From Tardibacter sp963781025 (GTDB lineage: Bacteria > Pseudomonadota > Alphaproteobacteria > Sphingomonadales > Sphingomonadaceae): a stretch of 64,000 bases of DNA. Location: assembly GCA_963781025.1 (NCBI GenBank), contig CAWADU010000001.1, positions 1 through 64,000 of the forward strand, in the 5' to 3' direction. Position 1 is the first letter of the stretch; each line of letters begins with the position of its first letter. A program made the position numbers and the translations under genes. This document shows positions 1-9,939 of this stretch, one piece after another. Below the pieces are notes generated by a model, which was given only the letters and a program-made list of their open reading frames with translations, was not told where the DNA came from and ran no database searches.

Positions 1-111
1 CAACCAAGCCACCCGCTCCCCCAAGACAACCGCACCCCCAAGGCAATCGCCAAACCGCACGTGTGGTTCGCGGCACAGCATGCGCGGTACTGCGGCCAGC
101 GCAAATTCCGA

Positions 112-408
112 TCATTGAACCGAACGGCGCGCCTTCCAACGTTCGGCGATTTCGATCTCATCCAGGAGATGGGGGCCGACGATCAACAGCGCGCTTCCTG
201 AACTTGCGCAAAGGAACGCCGCGGCCGACAGGCAATATTCCACGACCGTGCCTTCAAGATGCTGTCCCATGGGAGCCAGGGCACAAGCGTGCGAGATGGC
301 GAGCCACGCGATTCCGACAAGGAGGAACCCGCCAAGGCGCAACAACAGCCCCATAGCTTTGCGCTGGCGCGTGCGAAAACCGACGGCTGAGAACCGGACT
401 GCCTGCAT
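112..408 (-). CDS. Small hypothetical membrane protein
   Basis: A 98-residue protein of unknown function. Two hydrophobic stretches, at about residues 20-42 and 55-78, would span the inner membrane, and a charged tail rich in Glu and Arg follows. I recognise no family. The ATG at 408 has no clear ribosome binding site; a second in-frame ATG at 354 (residue 19) sits directly before the first hydrophobic segment and may be the true start. It is divergent from kup and nothing links it to potassium transport. Bases 1-111 beyond its stop hold nothing I can identify. Confidence 0.5.
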   Translation of the reverse strand: MQAVRFSAVGFRTRQRKAMGLLLRLGGFLLVGIAWLAISHACALAPMGQHLEGTVVEYCLSAAAFLCASSGSALLIVGPHLLDEIEIAERWKARRSVQ

Positions 409-642
409 AACGCGGTCCAGATACGATCAAGCGCATATGAATTCGAGACGGGCGAAATTGCCGCCGCATAGGATTTTCATAATGGCAGGCACCGGCGGCA
501 CCAACCTTCACTCCCCGGAAGCGCAAAACATATGTAAAACATATACAATGTAACGAAAATGCATCTGGAAAGCATGCCCGTGGGCATTCATCGCGGCTTG
601 ATTGCTCTGCTCCTGCGGCCGATTTCGAACCTTGGAATTCAA

Positions 643-2553
643 ATGAACGAGATTTCCCTCCCGGACCTCCCCCAGACTGAAGTCGAACATCAGGGACCGC
701 AGGACCGTTTGGCGATACTGGCGCTCGGGGCTCTGGGCGTGGTCTTCGGCGACATTGGAACGTCGCCGCTTTACGCGTTGCGGGAAAGCTTCATCGGCCA
801 CCATCCGCTCGTCGTCAACCAGCCCCACCTCTATGGGGTTCTTTCGCTCATCTTCTGGACGATGATGATGATCGTCACGGTCAAATACGTCCTGATCATT
901 CTGCGGGCCGACAATCGCGGAGAGGGTGGCAGCCTGGCACTGCTCGCGTTGATCGCGCGGACTGCCGGCCAACGCAAATGGACGGGCGGCATCGTCATGC
1001 TGGGGGTGGTTGCAACTGCTCTCTTCTATGGTGATGCCATCATCACGCCTGCCATCTCGGTGCTTTCCGCGGTTGAAGGTCTTACGACTGTGGAAAGCGG
1101 ACTGACCCCTTTCGTGCTGCCGATCGCCATCGCCGTCCTGATCGGCTTGTTTGCGATTTAAGCACATGGGACGGCCCGGGTCGGGGTGTTGTTTGGTCCG
1201 GTGATGGCGATTTATTTTCTCGTGCTGGCTGTTTTGGGGGCCTCCAGTATCGTCACGCGGCCGGAGATTCTCGGCAGCCTCAACCCGTGGTGGGCGATCA
1301 AATTCTTCCTGACCGGACCTCGCCTTGCCTTTCTTGCGCTGGGATCGGTCGTGCTTGCCGTCACCGGCGCTGAAGCGCTCTACGCCGACATGGGCCATTT
1401 CGGACGCAAGGCCATTAGTATCTCATGGCTTTACGCCGCCTTCCCCTGTCTGATGCTCAATTATCTGGGCCAAGGAGCCCTTCTTCTTTCCGATCCGCGA
1501 ACCGTGGTGGGGCCGTTCTTCCTGATGGCGCCGGAATGGGGACGGCTGCCGCTGGTGGTGCTCGCGACCCTCGCCACCATAATCGCAAGCCAGGCGGTCA
1601 TCTCGGGCGCGTTTTCGGTGACTCATCAGGCGATCCAGCTCGGCTTCCTGCCAAGGCTCAGGATCGCTCATACCAGCGCCAAGGCGGCCGGACAGATCTA
1701 TGTTCCGATCGTCAACTGGAGCCTGCTGGGGCTCGTGATCCTTTTGACGCTGGGGTTTGCCAATTCCAGCAATCTTGCCGCCGCCTATGGAATCGCGGTT
1801 ACGGGAACGATGTTCATAACCGCCTGCATGCTGGGCGTTCTCACCTTTTCGACCTGGCGCTGGCATCCGGCACTTGCGGCCCTCGCCACAGGGACGTTCC
1901 TGTTCATTGACGGGCTGTACTTTGCGTCAAACCTCACCAAGGTTCTGGATGGCGGCTGGTTCCCGCTGCTGGTTGCCGCCGTGGCGTTTACGCTGCTGAC
2001 GACCTGGGCCACCGGCCGCCGGATCATGCGGGAACGTCTGATGGAAGGGGCCATGACGGTTGAATTGTTCGTCCAGTCGGCGGCCAAATCGATCAAGCGC
2101 GTTCCGGGAACCGCTGTCTTCCTGTCGTCGACGCTGCAGGGCGTGCCTCCAGCGTTGCTTCACAACGTCAAGCACAACAAGATCCTGCACGAACGCGTCG
2201 TGATCCTGACGATGGTGATCGAACAGGTGCCGCATGTACCCCGGGCCAAACGGGTGGAGCTTTCGACATTGGGCGAAGGCTTCTATCGTCTCGCGCTCCA
2301 CTATGGCTTCATGGACGAAGTCGACGTGCCCCAGGCGCTGGATGGCGTCAGCGGTTGCGGCAAGCCCTTCACGCCCATGGAAACGAGCTTCTTCCTGAGC
2401 CGCCAGACGCTCATCGCTTCCGAGCGACCGGGCATGGCCATCTGGCGGGAAAAGCTGTTCGCGTGGATGGTTCGCAATGCCCAGAGCGCCATGGCGTTCT
2501 TCAAGCTACCGACGAACCGCGTGATCGAATTGGGAAGCCAGCTCGAAATCTAG
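643..2553 (+). pseudogene. kup: KUP potassium uptake permease, interrupted by one in-frame stop
   Basis: Low-affinity K+/H+ symporter of the inner membrane. The N-terminal part has the family signature GVVFGDIGTSPLYALRE and the following transmembrane helices. At 1159-1161 the frame meets TAA; the same frame then continues as AHGTARVGVLFGPVM and runs through the remaining helices and cytoplasmic tail to 2553. KUP proteins have Gln before the (K/S/A)HGT motif, so a CAA codon has become TAA (codon 173). Without the stop the product is about 636 residues, normal for the family. The ATG at 643 has a GGAA six bases upstream; in-frame starts at 559 or 586 are possible. A GTG at 1186 could restart translation but would give only the C-terminal part. 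The lesion turns a presumed GATTC into GATTT. It is convergent with kdpE, 13 bases away. Confidence 0.85.
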
Positions 2554-2566
2554 TGCCAGGGCCTGT

Positions 2567-3259
2567 TCAGCCATCGGCCCCCATCAACCGATAACCCACG
2601 CCAAGTTCGTTGAGGATGATCGCCGGACGCGCCACGTCGGCTTCGATTTTCTGCCGGATATTGCGGATGACAACCCGCAGATATTCGATGTGCCGCTCGT
2701 AGTCATTGGGCCATACGCTCTTCAGAAGCTGGTCGTGCGTGATGACGCGGCCCGGAAATCTGGCAAGTTCGGCCATGATGCCATATTCCTTCGGCGTCAG
2801 ATGGACGTCTTCACCCGCCCTTAGAACGCGCCGGTTGACGAGGTCGACCTCCACATCCTTCACGGTCACGCTCGATTGGGCGCCTTGCGCGCTCATACGA
2901 TGCCGAAGCGCCGCGCGCATGCGGGCGAGCAGCTCCTCGGTATCGAAGGGCTTGGTCACATAATCATCGGCGCCGAGGTCCAGCGCGGTCACCTTCTGGT
3001 CGGTGGCGTCACGTGCCGAGATGACGAGCAATGTGGCGTCCGACTTTTTCCGCATGATGGGCACCAGCTCCAGGCCATCGCGGTCGGGCAGGCCGAGATC
3101 GAGCAGAATGACGTCGGGACTTTCCCCATCAAGCGCCTCCAGCGCTTCGCGCGCCGAACTTGCCTCCCTCACCATATAGGATGCGCGCTCAAGCGTGGTA
3201 CGCAACAGCCGGCGGATATGAGGCTCGTCATCGACGATGAGGACCAGGGCCTTGCTCAC
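2567..3259 (-). CDS. kdpE: KdpE-type response regulator, OmpR family
   Basis: Cytoplasmic two-component response regulator of 230 residues. The receiver domain covers about residues 4-118, with the acidic pair DDE near residue 11, the phospho-acceptor Asp in VILLDLGLPD and the conserved Lys in DDYVTKPF. A winged-helix DNA-binding domain of the OmpR/PhoB type follows (about 130-228), with LTPKEYGIMAEL and a recognition helix near HIEYLRVVIRNIRQK, both typical of KdpE. Its start overlaps the stop of the kinase gene by four bases, so the two are translated together. In the known pathway it would activate kdpFABC, but no kdpFABC genes are in this window; the neighbour is kup. Confidence 0.9.
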   Translation of the reverse strand: MSKALVLIVDDEPHIRRLLRTTLERASYMVREASSAREALEALDGESPDVILLDLGLPDRDGLELVPIMRKKSDATLLVISARDATDQKVTALDLGADDYVTKPFDTEELLARMRAALRHRMSAQGAQSSVTVKDVEVDLVNRRVLRAGEDVHLTPKEYGIMAELARFPGRVITHDQLLKSVWPNDYERHIEYLRVVIRNIRQKIEADVARPAIILNELGVGYRLMGADG

Positions 3260-4926
3260 TCGATATTCTCCCGATCCAGTTGGCGAACGAGCGTGTTCTC
3301 GGGGAAATGCACGCTGAGGCGCGCCCCCCGTGGTTCGTCTCGATTGGATGCCTTTACCGACAGTCCCATAGCCTCTGCAAAGCCCTTGACGATCGCCAGC
3401 CCGAGGCCGGTTCCTCCCTTTGAGCGGTCCGAGCCTTCGAAACGGGCAAAAGTCTCGAATATCTGGTCTTCCCGTCCATCCGGAAGGCCGGGCCCTTCAT
3501 CGAGGATCGAGAGGACAAGCTCCCCCGCCGGCCGCTGCGCGACGATTGCGACGGGCGTCCCCGGTTCCGCATAGCGGCCGGCATTATCAAGGAGATTGAT
3601 AAGGATATGGTGGAACAATTGCGCATCCACGCGCACCAGCGGCAGGTCCGGCGAAACGTCGAGCTGTATCGCATGGCCCTTAAGTGTACGACGCGTGTCC
3701 TGAACAGCGCCCGCAACCGCATCGGTAAGATCAACCGGTTCGATGCGGAGCCGAAGTGCGCCAGCCTCCACCCGCGCCATGTCAAGCAAGTTGGCGACGA
3801 ACCGGTTGAGCCTTTGCGCTTCCCCTTCAATGGTTTCGACAAGGTCCGGCGGTGCTTGCCCACGCATTTCGATCGCCGCCGCCAGGATCGCAGTCAGCGG
3901 CGTGCGAAGGTCGTGGCTTACCGATGACAGCAGGGCAGCCCGAAGACGGTCGCGCTCCTTGAGCTGGGCAACGTCGCGCATTTCCTCTTGCAGTTGCATC
4001 CGCTCCAGCACCAGCGCCGCCTGATCGAGCAGGCTCAATAGCAGAGGTATCTGGTCGGACCTTAGCGGGTCGCGGCCGTCGTCTCGCGCAAGGCCGGCGG
4101 CGCCGAGCACGCTCCGCGCGGTCTTCATCGGGTAGAACAGCCAGTCCGATGCGGTGAGCGTGTCCGATCCCCTGCCGGCCGCCTGGCCCTTGTCGAGCAC
4201 CCATTGCGCGGCGGCGCGTTCGATATCATCCAGGCGATCTTCGGGAGGCGAAGCCGCGCGCAACTGCGGCCCGTCGGGCGAAGGCGTCAACACACAGGCA
4301 CGCGCGTCGAACAGGCGGGCGAGGCCCGCGCAGATCGTCTGCATCGATTCCTCGTCATTGGCCGTCATCGTCATCTGCCGCGAAAAGCCGGCCAGCGCGG
4401 CATTCTGGCGGGCGCTTGATGCCGCGAGTTCCGCTTGTGCCCGGGTTCGCGCCGCGAGCTGGCTGGTGACGAGCGCCACGCCAAGCAGCACCACGATCGT
4501 GATCACGTTTTCCGGGTTGTTGATCGTCAATGTTCGGGTGGGCGGCAGAAAGAAGTAGTTATAGGCCAGTGACGAAACGATGCTTGTGAGAAGGCCGGAG
4601 CGCAGGCCATAGAGGCTCGCGGCCACCATCACGGGCACCAGATAGAGCAGCGCGACATTGGCCAGGTTCAGCACCGCGCCGAGCACGGAGCCAAGCGCCA
4701 TCACGCCCGCGACCATCAAAATTATCCACAGATATTCCGTGGGCTTCCCCCAGCTCCGGGTTCGACGCTGGCGCTTCGGCCTCTGCGGAACCATCTCATA
4801 AGTCTTGTCAACGCCGGGCGCGGCGCCAAGAAGCACCTTCAGACGGCCGAGGCCTTCCCGTGCCGCTTCGCGCAAGAAGACGGGCTTGGGCTTAAGTTTA
4901 TCCTCGTCTTTCGGTCGGTCGCTCAC
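3256..4926 (-). CDS. kdpD: KdpD-type sensor histidine kinase lacking most of the N-terminal sensor region
   Basis: Inner-membrane histidine kinase, partner of KdpE. It has 556 residues against roughly 890 for normal KdpD. Residues 27-45 keep the very start of the KdpD domain (GRLKVLLGAAPGVDKTYEM), but the Walker A glycine before Lys is Asp, and the sequence then passes straight to a basic linker and the membrane domain. The rest of the KdpD domain and the universal-stress-protein domain, together over 300 residues, are missing in frame. What remains looks intact: four transmembrane helices (DUF4118, about 65-157), a GAF-like region (about 190-310), the H-box SVSHDLRTPLTAI with His338, and an ATPase domain with LLDNAGRYAEPG and the GTGLGLAIVKG loop. 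It could still phosphorylate KdpE but probably lacks normal ATP and cytosolic sensing. Confidence 0.85.
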   Translation of the reverse strand: MSDRPKDEDKLKPKPVFLREAAREGLGRLKVLLGAAPGVDKTYEMVPQRPKRQRRTRSWGKPTEYLWIILMVAGVMALGSVLGAVLNLANVALLYLVPVMVAASLYGLRSGLLTSIVSSLAYNYFFLPPTRTLTINNPENVITIVVLLGVALVTSQLAARTRAQAELAASSARQNAALAGFSRQMTMTANDEESMQTICAGLARLFDARACVLTPSPDGPQLRAASPPEDRLDDIERAAAQWVLDKGQAAGRGSDTLTASDWLFYPMKTARSVLGAAGLARDDGRDPLRSDQIPLLLSLLDQAALVLERMQLQEEMRDVAQLKERDRLRAALLSSVSHDLRTPLTAILAAAIEMRGQAPPDLVETIEGEAQRLNRFVANLLDMARVEAGALRLRIEPVDLTDAVAGAVQDTRRTLKGHAIQLDVSPDLPLVRVDAQLFHHILINLLDNAGRYAEPGTPVAIVAQRPAGELVLSILDEGPGLPDGREDQIFETFARFEGSDRSKGGTGLGLAIVKGFAEAMGLSVKASNRDEPRGARLSVHFPENTLVRQLDRENIE

Positions 4927-4996
4927 CGGCCGGAGTTTGCTCCAAGCCGGTCGAGTTGTCGATTGAGGTCGAGGTCGCTAAGTAGCGATATCTTGC

Positions 4997-7975
4997 CTAA
5001 AACACGTTGCCGAGCTTCACCTTGGCGCCCATGTAGAAGAACCTGCCGACCGCCGAGATGGGATAGAAGTCGCTCGCGAAGTCCGGCCTTTGGTCGAACA
5101 GGTTGTTGCAGCCGGCATAGATGTTGAACTGCTCGGTCACATCATAGCTGACCTGGAGCTCGTGTTCCTGCTTGGCTTTGATCTTGAAATATTTCTGCGC
5201 GACATAGTCCGGATCGCCGGCCGTGGTCGTGCGCAGGAACCGCAAGGTCTTGCCGAAATAGTTGAAGCCATAGTCGACGGTCAGAGGGCCCTTCTGCCAG
5301 ACGGCGTCGAAATTGAACAACCACTTCGGTGCGGGCCCGCCGTTCACGCTGTCGGAAACGTTGCGGTCGTTCGACGGATCAGCGCCGGGCGACCCGATGA
5401 AGGTGAGTTTGTCCAGATAGCCGCCGACCAGGCGGAGATTGAAGGAACCGATATTGGCGTTCGGTTCGATACGATAGTTCAGCGTGAAATCGACGCCGCG
5501 TGTACGGAAGTTGGCGACATTCTGCGGAAACAGCGCGAAGTTTATGATGCCGCCGGCATTGGTTCCCCCGACCTGGCGTGTGATCGCCGCGCAGAACTGG
5601 TTGTCGATCGTCGCCTGATCGACGCACAGGTCGGCGAGCCGCTGCGCAGTGACCGTCGTGATCGCGTTTTTCAGCTTGATGTCATACCAGTCGATTGATG
5701 CGGTGAACCCTTCCAGGAAGGTTGGCCGCAGGACGACGCCGGCGGTAATCGTCTTTGCCGTCTCCTCGCTCAGATTTGGATTTCCGGCGATCGTGCCGGA
5801 GATCGACGCTGAATTGGGGTCGGTGAATGTGGCCGGATCGGCACCGGCCGCAGTCAGCAAAGCCGCGCAGTTCGTCGCGCGCGTGGATGCGCCATTATTG
5901 ACGTTGGAAACGTCACAGGGATCGTTGATGAACAGGAAGGTCTGGTTTTGCGGATCAAAAAGTTCAGAGATGTTGGGCGCGCGAACGGCCTCGGCATAGG
6001 TTGCGCGGAAACTTATATCCCTGACCGGCGCATAGACGCCATCGACCTTCCATGTGGTCGTCTTCCCGATGGTGCTGTAGTCGGAGAAACGGATTGCCGC
6101 GCCAACGCTCAGCTCGTTCACGAACGGCATGTCCTTGAGCAGCGGCACATTCACTTCGGCGAAGGCTTCCTTCACGTCGTAATGGCCGCGGGACGGCAAT
6201 AACACGTTGTTGAAGGTAAAGCCGGCGGTGTCAGCCGGATCGGGCACCGAACTGCTGCTTTCGCGGCGGTATTCCGCGCCGATCGCAAAGCCGACGTCGC
6301 CGCCCGGCAACGAGAACAGCCCGCCGAGATCGCCGGTGATCGAGCCGGAGACCACATGCTGGGTCAGCTTGTCGCGCGCGACGCTGGTAAGAGTTGTCCA
6401 GTCGATAGCCTGTTGGCTGGGCGATCCCTCGCCGAACAGGTTGAGCGGGACGCAACCGCTGTTCGGGCCCGGCGTGAAGGAGCCGAAATTGGTGATGCCC
6501 GGACTGGCGAACGGCTGATCGGGAAGCGCCAGTGGATCGAGGTTCGACCGGCATACGATGTTGCCATTGGGCGTGCCTGTCAGGAACGCGCCCTCGTCCA
6601 CCGCATCGACCGCCGAATAGAAACGGTCGTTGTAACGGTTGCCGATCTGCCGGTTCTTCACCTTGGTCTGACCGTAGACATAGCTGATCTCGAAATGAGC
6701 ATGGTCGGTGATGTCGCCGTCGAAGCCCGCAACCGTGCGGATTGTCTCCCGGTTCACATCTTCGCCGCGCGTGCCCAGATCGAAATTGTCACGGCTCAGC
6801 AGCACCCCGCCGTTGGCGAGGGCCGTCGAGCGCAAATTGTCGGGGAGAAACGGATTGTCCGGATTGATAAGGATGTAGAAATCGAAGGTAGGCTGGCTGA
6901 CCGTGAAGGTCTTGGTCTTTACATATTGCCCCTGCGCGAAGAAATTCAGGTGATCTGTCAACTCATACCGGAACAGCGCGTTGACATTATGCCGTTCCAC
7001 ATTGGGAAGGAGGTCGCCGATATAGTCGGCCTGCGGGGTGCCGCTACCGCCTTGCTGATAAAACGGCGGGATGAACAGACCCGGATCCCAGGGCGATCCG
7101 TCGGAATTAAAATCAGGAATGCCGTCGAAATCGACATCAATTCCTCCTCCTCGCGATGAGTTAAAGAAACGGGCGTCCCTGATGGGAATATTGTCCGGTA
7201 TATTGGGATCATCGGTGGGATCATCCGGATTTTCGTGAAAGACGAACCGGTTTGCCGAAAGATTACGGCGACGATCCAGCGCCTGTAACCGGTCGTCCTT
7301 GTTGTATTCATAATTGAGGGTGATGTTGCCGCGATTTTCGTTGAAGTTATGTCCACCTGTTATTGCGAAGAACCGATTGCCTGCATCCCCGCGCTCGGAG
7401 GTCCCTATCTGACCGCGCGCGATGAGTCCCTCAAAGCTCTTCTTCATGATGAAATTGACCACGCCGGTCACACCATCCGCGCCGTAGATCGCGGATGCGC
7501 CGCCCGTGACGACCTCGACCCGTTCGATCAGGTCGACGGGTATGGTGTTGGTGTCGACAGCGCCAGTGCCCGGCAGCGCGGCGACATGGCGGCGCCCGTC
7601 GATCAGGACGAGCGTACGTTCTTCGCCCAGGTTGCGCAGGTTAAGCAGATTCAGACCGCTTGTGCCTATCGCGGCATTGGAGCCGGCGTTGTCGAAACTT
7701 GTCTGCGATCCCACCAACGCCGGAGATTGCGTAAGGAAATCCGTCAAATTGGTGCGACCGGACTGCTGGATGTCGGCGCTCGTAATCGAAACGACGGGAT
7801 TCGGAAAATCGAACTCCGGTCGAGCGATGCGAGAGCCCGTCACGATGATGACGTCGGCGGCTGAACTTTCGGTCGGCCCCGCCTGTTGAGCAATGGCGGG
7901 GAGGATCAAGCCGCTGGACATGATACTCGAAATGCTGGCGAGCAGAGCTATTCGGCGACAGCTTATGGTCATCAC
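4997..7975 (-). CDS. TonB-dependent outer-membrane receptor
   Basis: Outer-membrane beta-barrel of 992 residues for energised uptake of an unknown ligand. Residues 1-30 are a signal peptide ending near AIAQ. The plug domain begins at about residue 43 with IIVTGSRI and contains RTLVLIDGRRHV and GGASAIYGADGVTGVVNF, the standard plug signatures. The barrel follows and the chain ends in Phe after a beta-strand (VKLGNVF), as expected for insertion by BAM. It belongs to the large, often substrate-unassigned receptor group abundant in sphingomonads, whose barrel has many Asn-rich loops. It is 70 bases upstream of kdpD on the same strand, but nothing suggests a shared function. There is no Fur box or transporter neighbour that would identify the ligand. 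Confidence 0.9.
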   Translation of the reverse strand: MMTISCRRIALLASISSIMSSGLILPAIAQQAGPTESSAADVIIVTGSRIARPEFDFPNPVVSITSADIQQSGRTNLTDFLTQSPALVGSQTSFDNAGSNAAIGTSGLNLLNLRNLGEERTLVLIDGRRHVAALPGTGAVDTNTIPVDLIERVEVVTGGASAIYGADGVTGVVNFIMKKSFEGLIARGQIGTSERGDAGNRFFAITGGHNFNENRGNITLNYEYNKDDRLQALDRRRNLSANRFVFHENPDDPTDDPNIPDNIPIRDARFFNSSRGGGIDVDFDGIPDFNSDGSPWDPGLFIPPFYQQGGSGTPQADYIGDLLPNVERHNVNALFRYELTDHLNFFAQGQYVKTKTFTVSQPTFDFYILINPDNPFLPDNLRSTALANGGVLLSRDNFDLGTRGEDVNRETIRTVAGFDGDITDHAHFEISYVYGQTKVKNRQIGNRYNDRFYSAVDAVDEGAFLTGTPNGNIVCRSNLDPLALPDQPFASPGITNFGSFTPGPNSGCVPLNLFGEGSPSQQAIDWTTLTSVARDKLTQHVVSGSITGDLGGLFSLPGGDVGFAIGAEYRRESSSSVPDPADTAGFTFNNVLLPSRGHYDVKEAFAEVNVPLLKDMPFVNELSVGAAIRFSDYSTIGKTTTWKVDGVYAPVRDISFRATYAEAVRAPNISELFDPQNQTFLFINDPCDVSNVNNGASTRATNCAALLTAAGADPATFTDPNSASISGTIAGNPNLSEETAKTITAGVVLRPTFLEGFTASIDWYDIKLKNAITTVTAQRLADLCVDQATIDNQFCAAITRQVGGTNAGGIINFALFPQNVANFRTRGVDFTLNYRIEPNANIGSFNLRLVGGYLDKLTFIGSPGADPSNDRNVSDSVNGGPAPKWLFNFDAVWQKGPLTVDYGFNYFGKTLRFLRTTTAGDPDYVAQKYFKIKAKQEHELQVSYDVTEQFNIYAGCNNLFDQRPDFASDFYPISAVGRFFYMGAKVKLGNVF

Positions 7976-8217
7976 GAGAATCCTTCGACGTATTCTCCCG
8001 AAGAAGGCAGAGCACTCCCATTTGATGATGCGGTCAAGTTGTCCCGTGTTTCCAAAGGCATGTTTGTGAACAGGAGATGTACGGATGCAACAGTTTTACT
8101 CGGAGAAATTAACAATTAGCGACCGGGTTCTGGCGGCTCTCGGCGAGGTTGCAATTCGATCACAATAATCATCGGAAAACACGGCCAGGTGTGGCCTTTG
8201 GGTTTCCGTGTGTTGGA

Positions 8218-8246
8218 GGCAGCGCCGGTGGCCCACCGGCGCTGCC
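8218..8246. other. Strong GC hairpin downstream of the GST gene
   Basis: A perfect 12-base-pair stem (GGCAGCGCCGGT with its complement) closes a five-base loop. It lies 12 bases past the stop codon of the GST gene. No T-run follows on either strand, so it is not a classical intrinsic terminator; it may stabilise the 3' end or act with Rho. The rest of the 7976-8257 gap holds no gene. Confidence 0.5.
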
Positions 8247-8257
8247 GTGTAAGGCGA

Positions 8258-8908
8258 TCAATCGCGGTCGGGTGCACCGAGCGGGAAAAGCCGGCGATAG
8301 GGCCGGGCCTCATCCACCGCGCGGGCGAAGGAGGGGCGAGCGAGCAGCCGCCGACGATAGGCATGAACATTCGCACATTCCACAGGGATCGGATGTGTCC
8401 AGTCCGCATAGAATAACGCTGGAGCCGCCGCGCAATCGGCAAGGCTGAAATCACCGGCAACCCACTCGCGCCCTGCCATATGGCCATCGAGCCAGCGATA
8501 GGCGATGTCGAGCATTGCTTTCGCGTCGCGCACGCCGCGCGCATCGCGCTCGTCTTCGGGGCGGAGCGCATCGAAGACCACGCGCCCCTGTTGCGCGCTG
8601 ACGTAATTGTCGAAGAAGCGATCCATCAGCCGCACCTCAAGCGCCACCTTCGGGTCGTCGGGCAGCAGCCGCACGGGGCCAGGATGGTGAAGCGCGAGAT
8701 GCTCGACGATGATGCTTGCCTCGGGGATGGTGCGCCCATCATCGACCAGTACCGGAAAGCGCCTGATAGGCCAAAGCGCGGCAAGCTCGGTCATGCTTTC
8801 GCCATCGGCCAGCATGCGCAATTCGAACGGCGTCTCGTTCTCGTAGAGCGCGATCAGCGCCTTTTGGCAGTATGAGGAAAAGGGGTGGGCGTAGAGCTTC
8901 AGGGTCAT
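8258..8908 (-). CDS. Glutathione S-transferase family protein
   Basis: Cytosolic protein of 216 residues with the two-domain glutathione S-transferase fold. The thioredoxin-like N-terminal domain (1-80) has the SSYCQKALIALYE segment carrying the likely catalytic Ser/Cys, the cis-proline motif RRFPVLVDDG and the glutathione-binding pair in PEASIIVEHL. The alpha-helical domain follows (about 90-205), with the conserved N-capping Asp motif in GDFSLADCAAAPAL. Substrate cannot be deduced. The gene stands alone, divergent from ku with 132 bases between them. Confidence 0.88.
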   Translation of the reverse strand: MTLKLYAHPFSSYCQKALIALYENETPFELRMLADGESMTELAALWPIRRFPVLVDDGRTIPEASIIVEHLALHHPGPVRLLPDDPKVALEVRLMDRFFDNYVSAQQGRVVFDALRPEDERDARGVRDAKAMLDIAYRWLDGHMAGREWVAGDFSLADCAAAPALFYADWTHPIPVECANVHAYRRRLLARPSFARAVDEARPYRRLFPLGAPDRD

Positions 8909-9040
8909 GGCTCGATCCTTGTCGGACTCCGTATTGCGCCGAGGCGCCGCAAGCGTGTCAAGGGATAAGCCGTCTCTTGTGGTGATGGAACCAGCATTCC
9001 GGCTGGTCGGTTATGAATCGCCGAGCGGAAGGAAGATGCA

Positions 9041-9934
9041 ATGGCGAGCAGGCCCTATTGGCAGGGGCAGATCCGGCTGGCGCTGGTATCCATCCCGGTT
9101 GAGGTTTTCACCGCCACAAAAAGCGGCGCGAAGATCAACTTCCGCCAGATTCACGAGCCGTCGGGTAAACCCATCCGCTATGAAAAGGTGGTTCCGGGCA
9201 TCGGCCCGGTCGATCCCGATGAGATATTGAAAGGCTATGAGGTCGGCAGGGGCGAATATGTCCTGCTGGGCCAGGACGAGATCGACGCGGTAAAGCTGGA
9301 AAGCCGCAAGACGCTGGAGCTTGTCCAGTTCGTCGATGCGCAGGAGATCGACGCGCTTTATTTCGAAAAGCCCTATTATGTCGCGCCTGCCGATGATCTG
9401 GCCGAGGAGGCGTTTATCGTGCTGCGCGACGCGCTGCGCCGCACCAGGAAGGTCGGGCTGGGGCAGATCGCCATGCGCGGCCGCGAATATGTGGTGAGCC
9501 TGAAACCCTGCGGGCGCGGACTGCTGCTTGAGACGCTGCGTTATGCGGACGAGATCAGCCGGGCCTCGTCCTATTTCCGCAATATCCCCGACGACAAGCC
9601 GGACCCCGACCTGCTGGAACTGGCCGAAACGCTGATCGAGAAAAAGACCGCGCCCTTCAAGCCCGATGCCTTCAAGGACAGCTATGGCGATGCTCTTCAA
9701 GCGTTAGTGGCAAAGAAGCAAAAGGCGAAGGGGAAGAAGATCATCGAGGACAAGGAGGAGGCCCGTCCTTCCGGCGGCAATGTCATCGATCTGATGGCGG
9801 CGCTCAAGAAATCGGTCGAAGGGGGGCGTGGCCGCGCGTCCAGGCCGGCGAGCACGGCGAAGCCTTCGGGCACGGCGAAGTCCGCCTCCAGGAAGAGCAG
9901 CGCGCGCAAGCCCGCAGCGCGCAAGCGGGCCTAG
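9041..9934 (+). CDS. ku: Ku protein, non-homologous end joining
   Basis: Bacterial Ku of 297 residues, which forms a homodimeric ring on double-strand DNA ends and recruits LigD. The core beta-barrel (about 1-250) has the family start RPYWQGQIRLALVSIPVEV, the segment GYEVGRGEYVLL, and YYVAPADD. The last 45 residues are an extended Lys/Arg/Ala/Ser-rich tail, a feature of bacterial Ku that modulates DNA binding. A purine-rich site GGAAGGAAG precedes the ATG. LigD starts five bases after its stop, so they form a two-gene end-joining operon. Confidence 0.95.
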   Translation: MASRPYWQGQIRLALVSIPVEVFTATKSGAKINFRQIHEPSGKPIRYEKVVPGIGPVDPDEILKGYEVGRGEYVLLGQDEIDAVKLESRKTLELVQFVDAQEIDALYFEKPYYVAPADDLAEEAFIVLRDALRRTRKVGLGQIAMRGREYVVSLKPCGRGLLLETLRYADEISRASSYFRNIPDDKPDPDLLELAETLIEKKTAPFKPDAFKDSYGDALQALVAKKQKAKGKKIIEDKEEARPSGGNVIDLMAALKKSVEGGRGRASRPASTAKPSGTAKSASRKSSARKPAARKRA

Positions 9935-9939
9935 GCAAG

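Noticed and set aside
508..1398. A 296-codon frame antisense to kup
   Set aside because: Composition of a shadow (Arg, Asp, His-rich, no domain); the kup frame explains the region.
8016..8040. CTTGAC-like -35 box upstream of the TonB receptor gene
   Set aside because: No acceptable -10 element at 16 to 18 bases, so I do not call a promoter.
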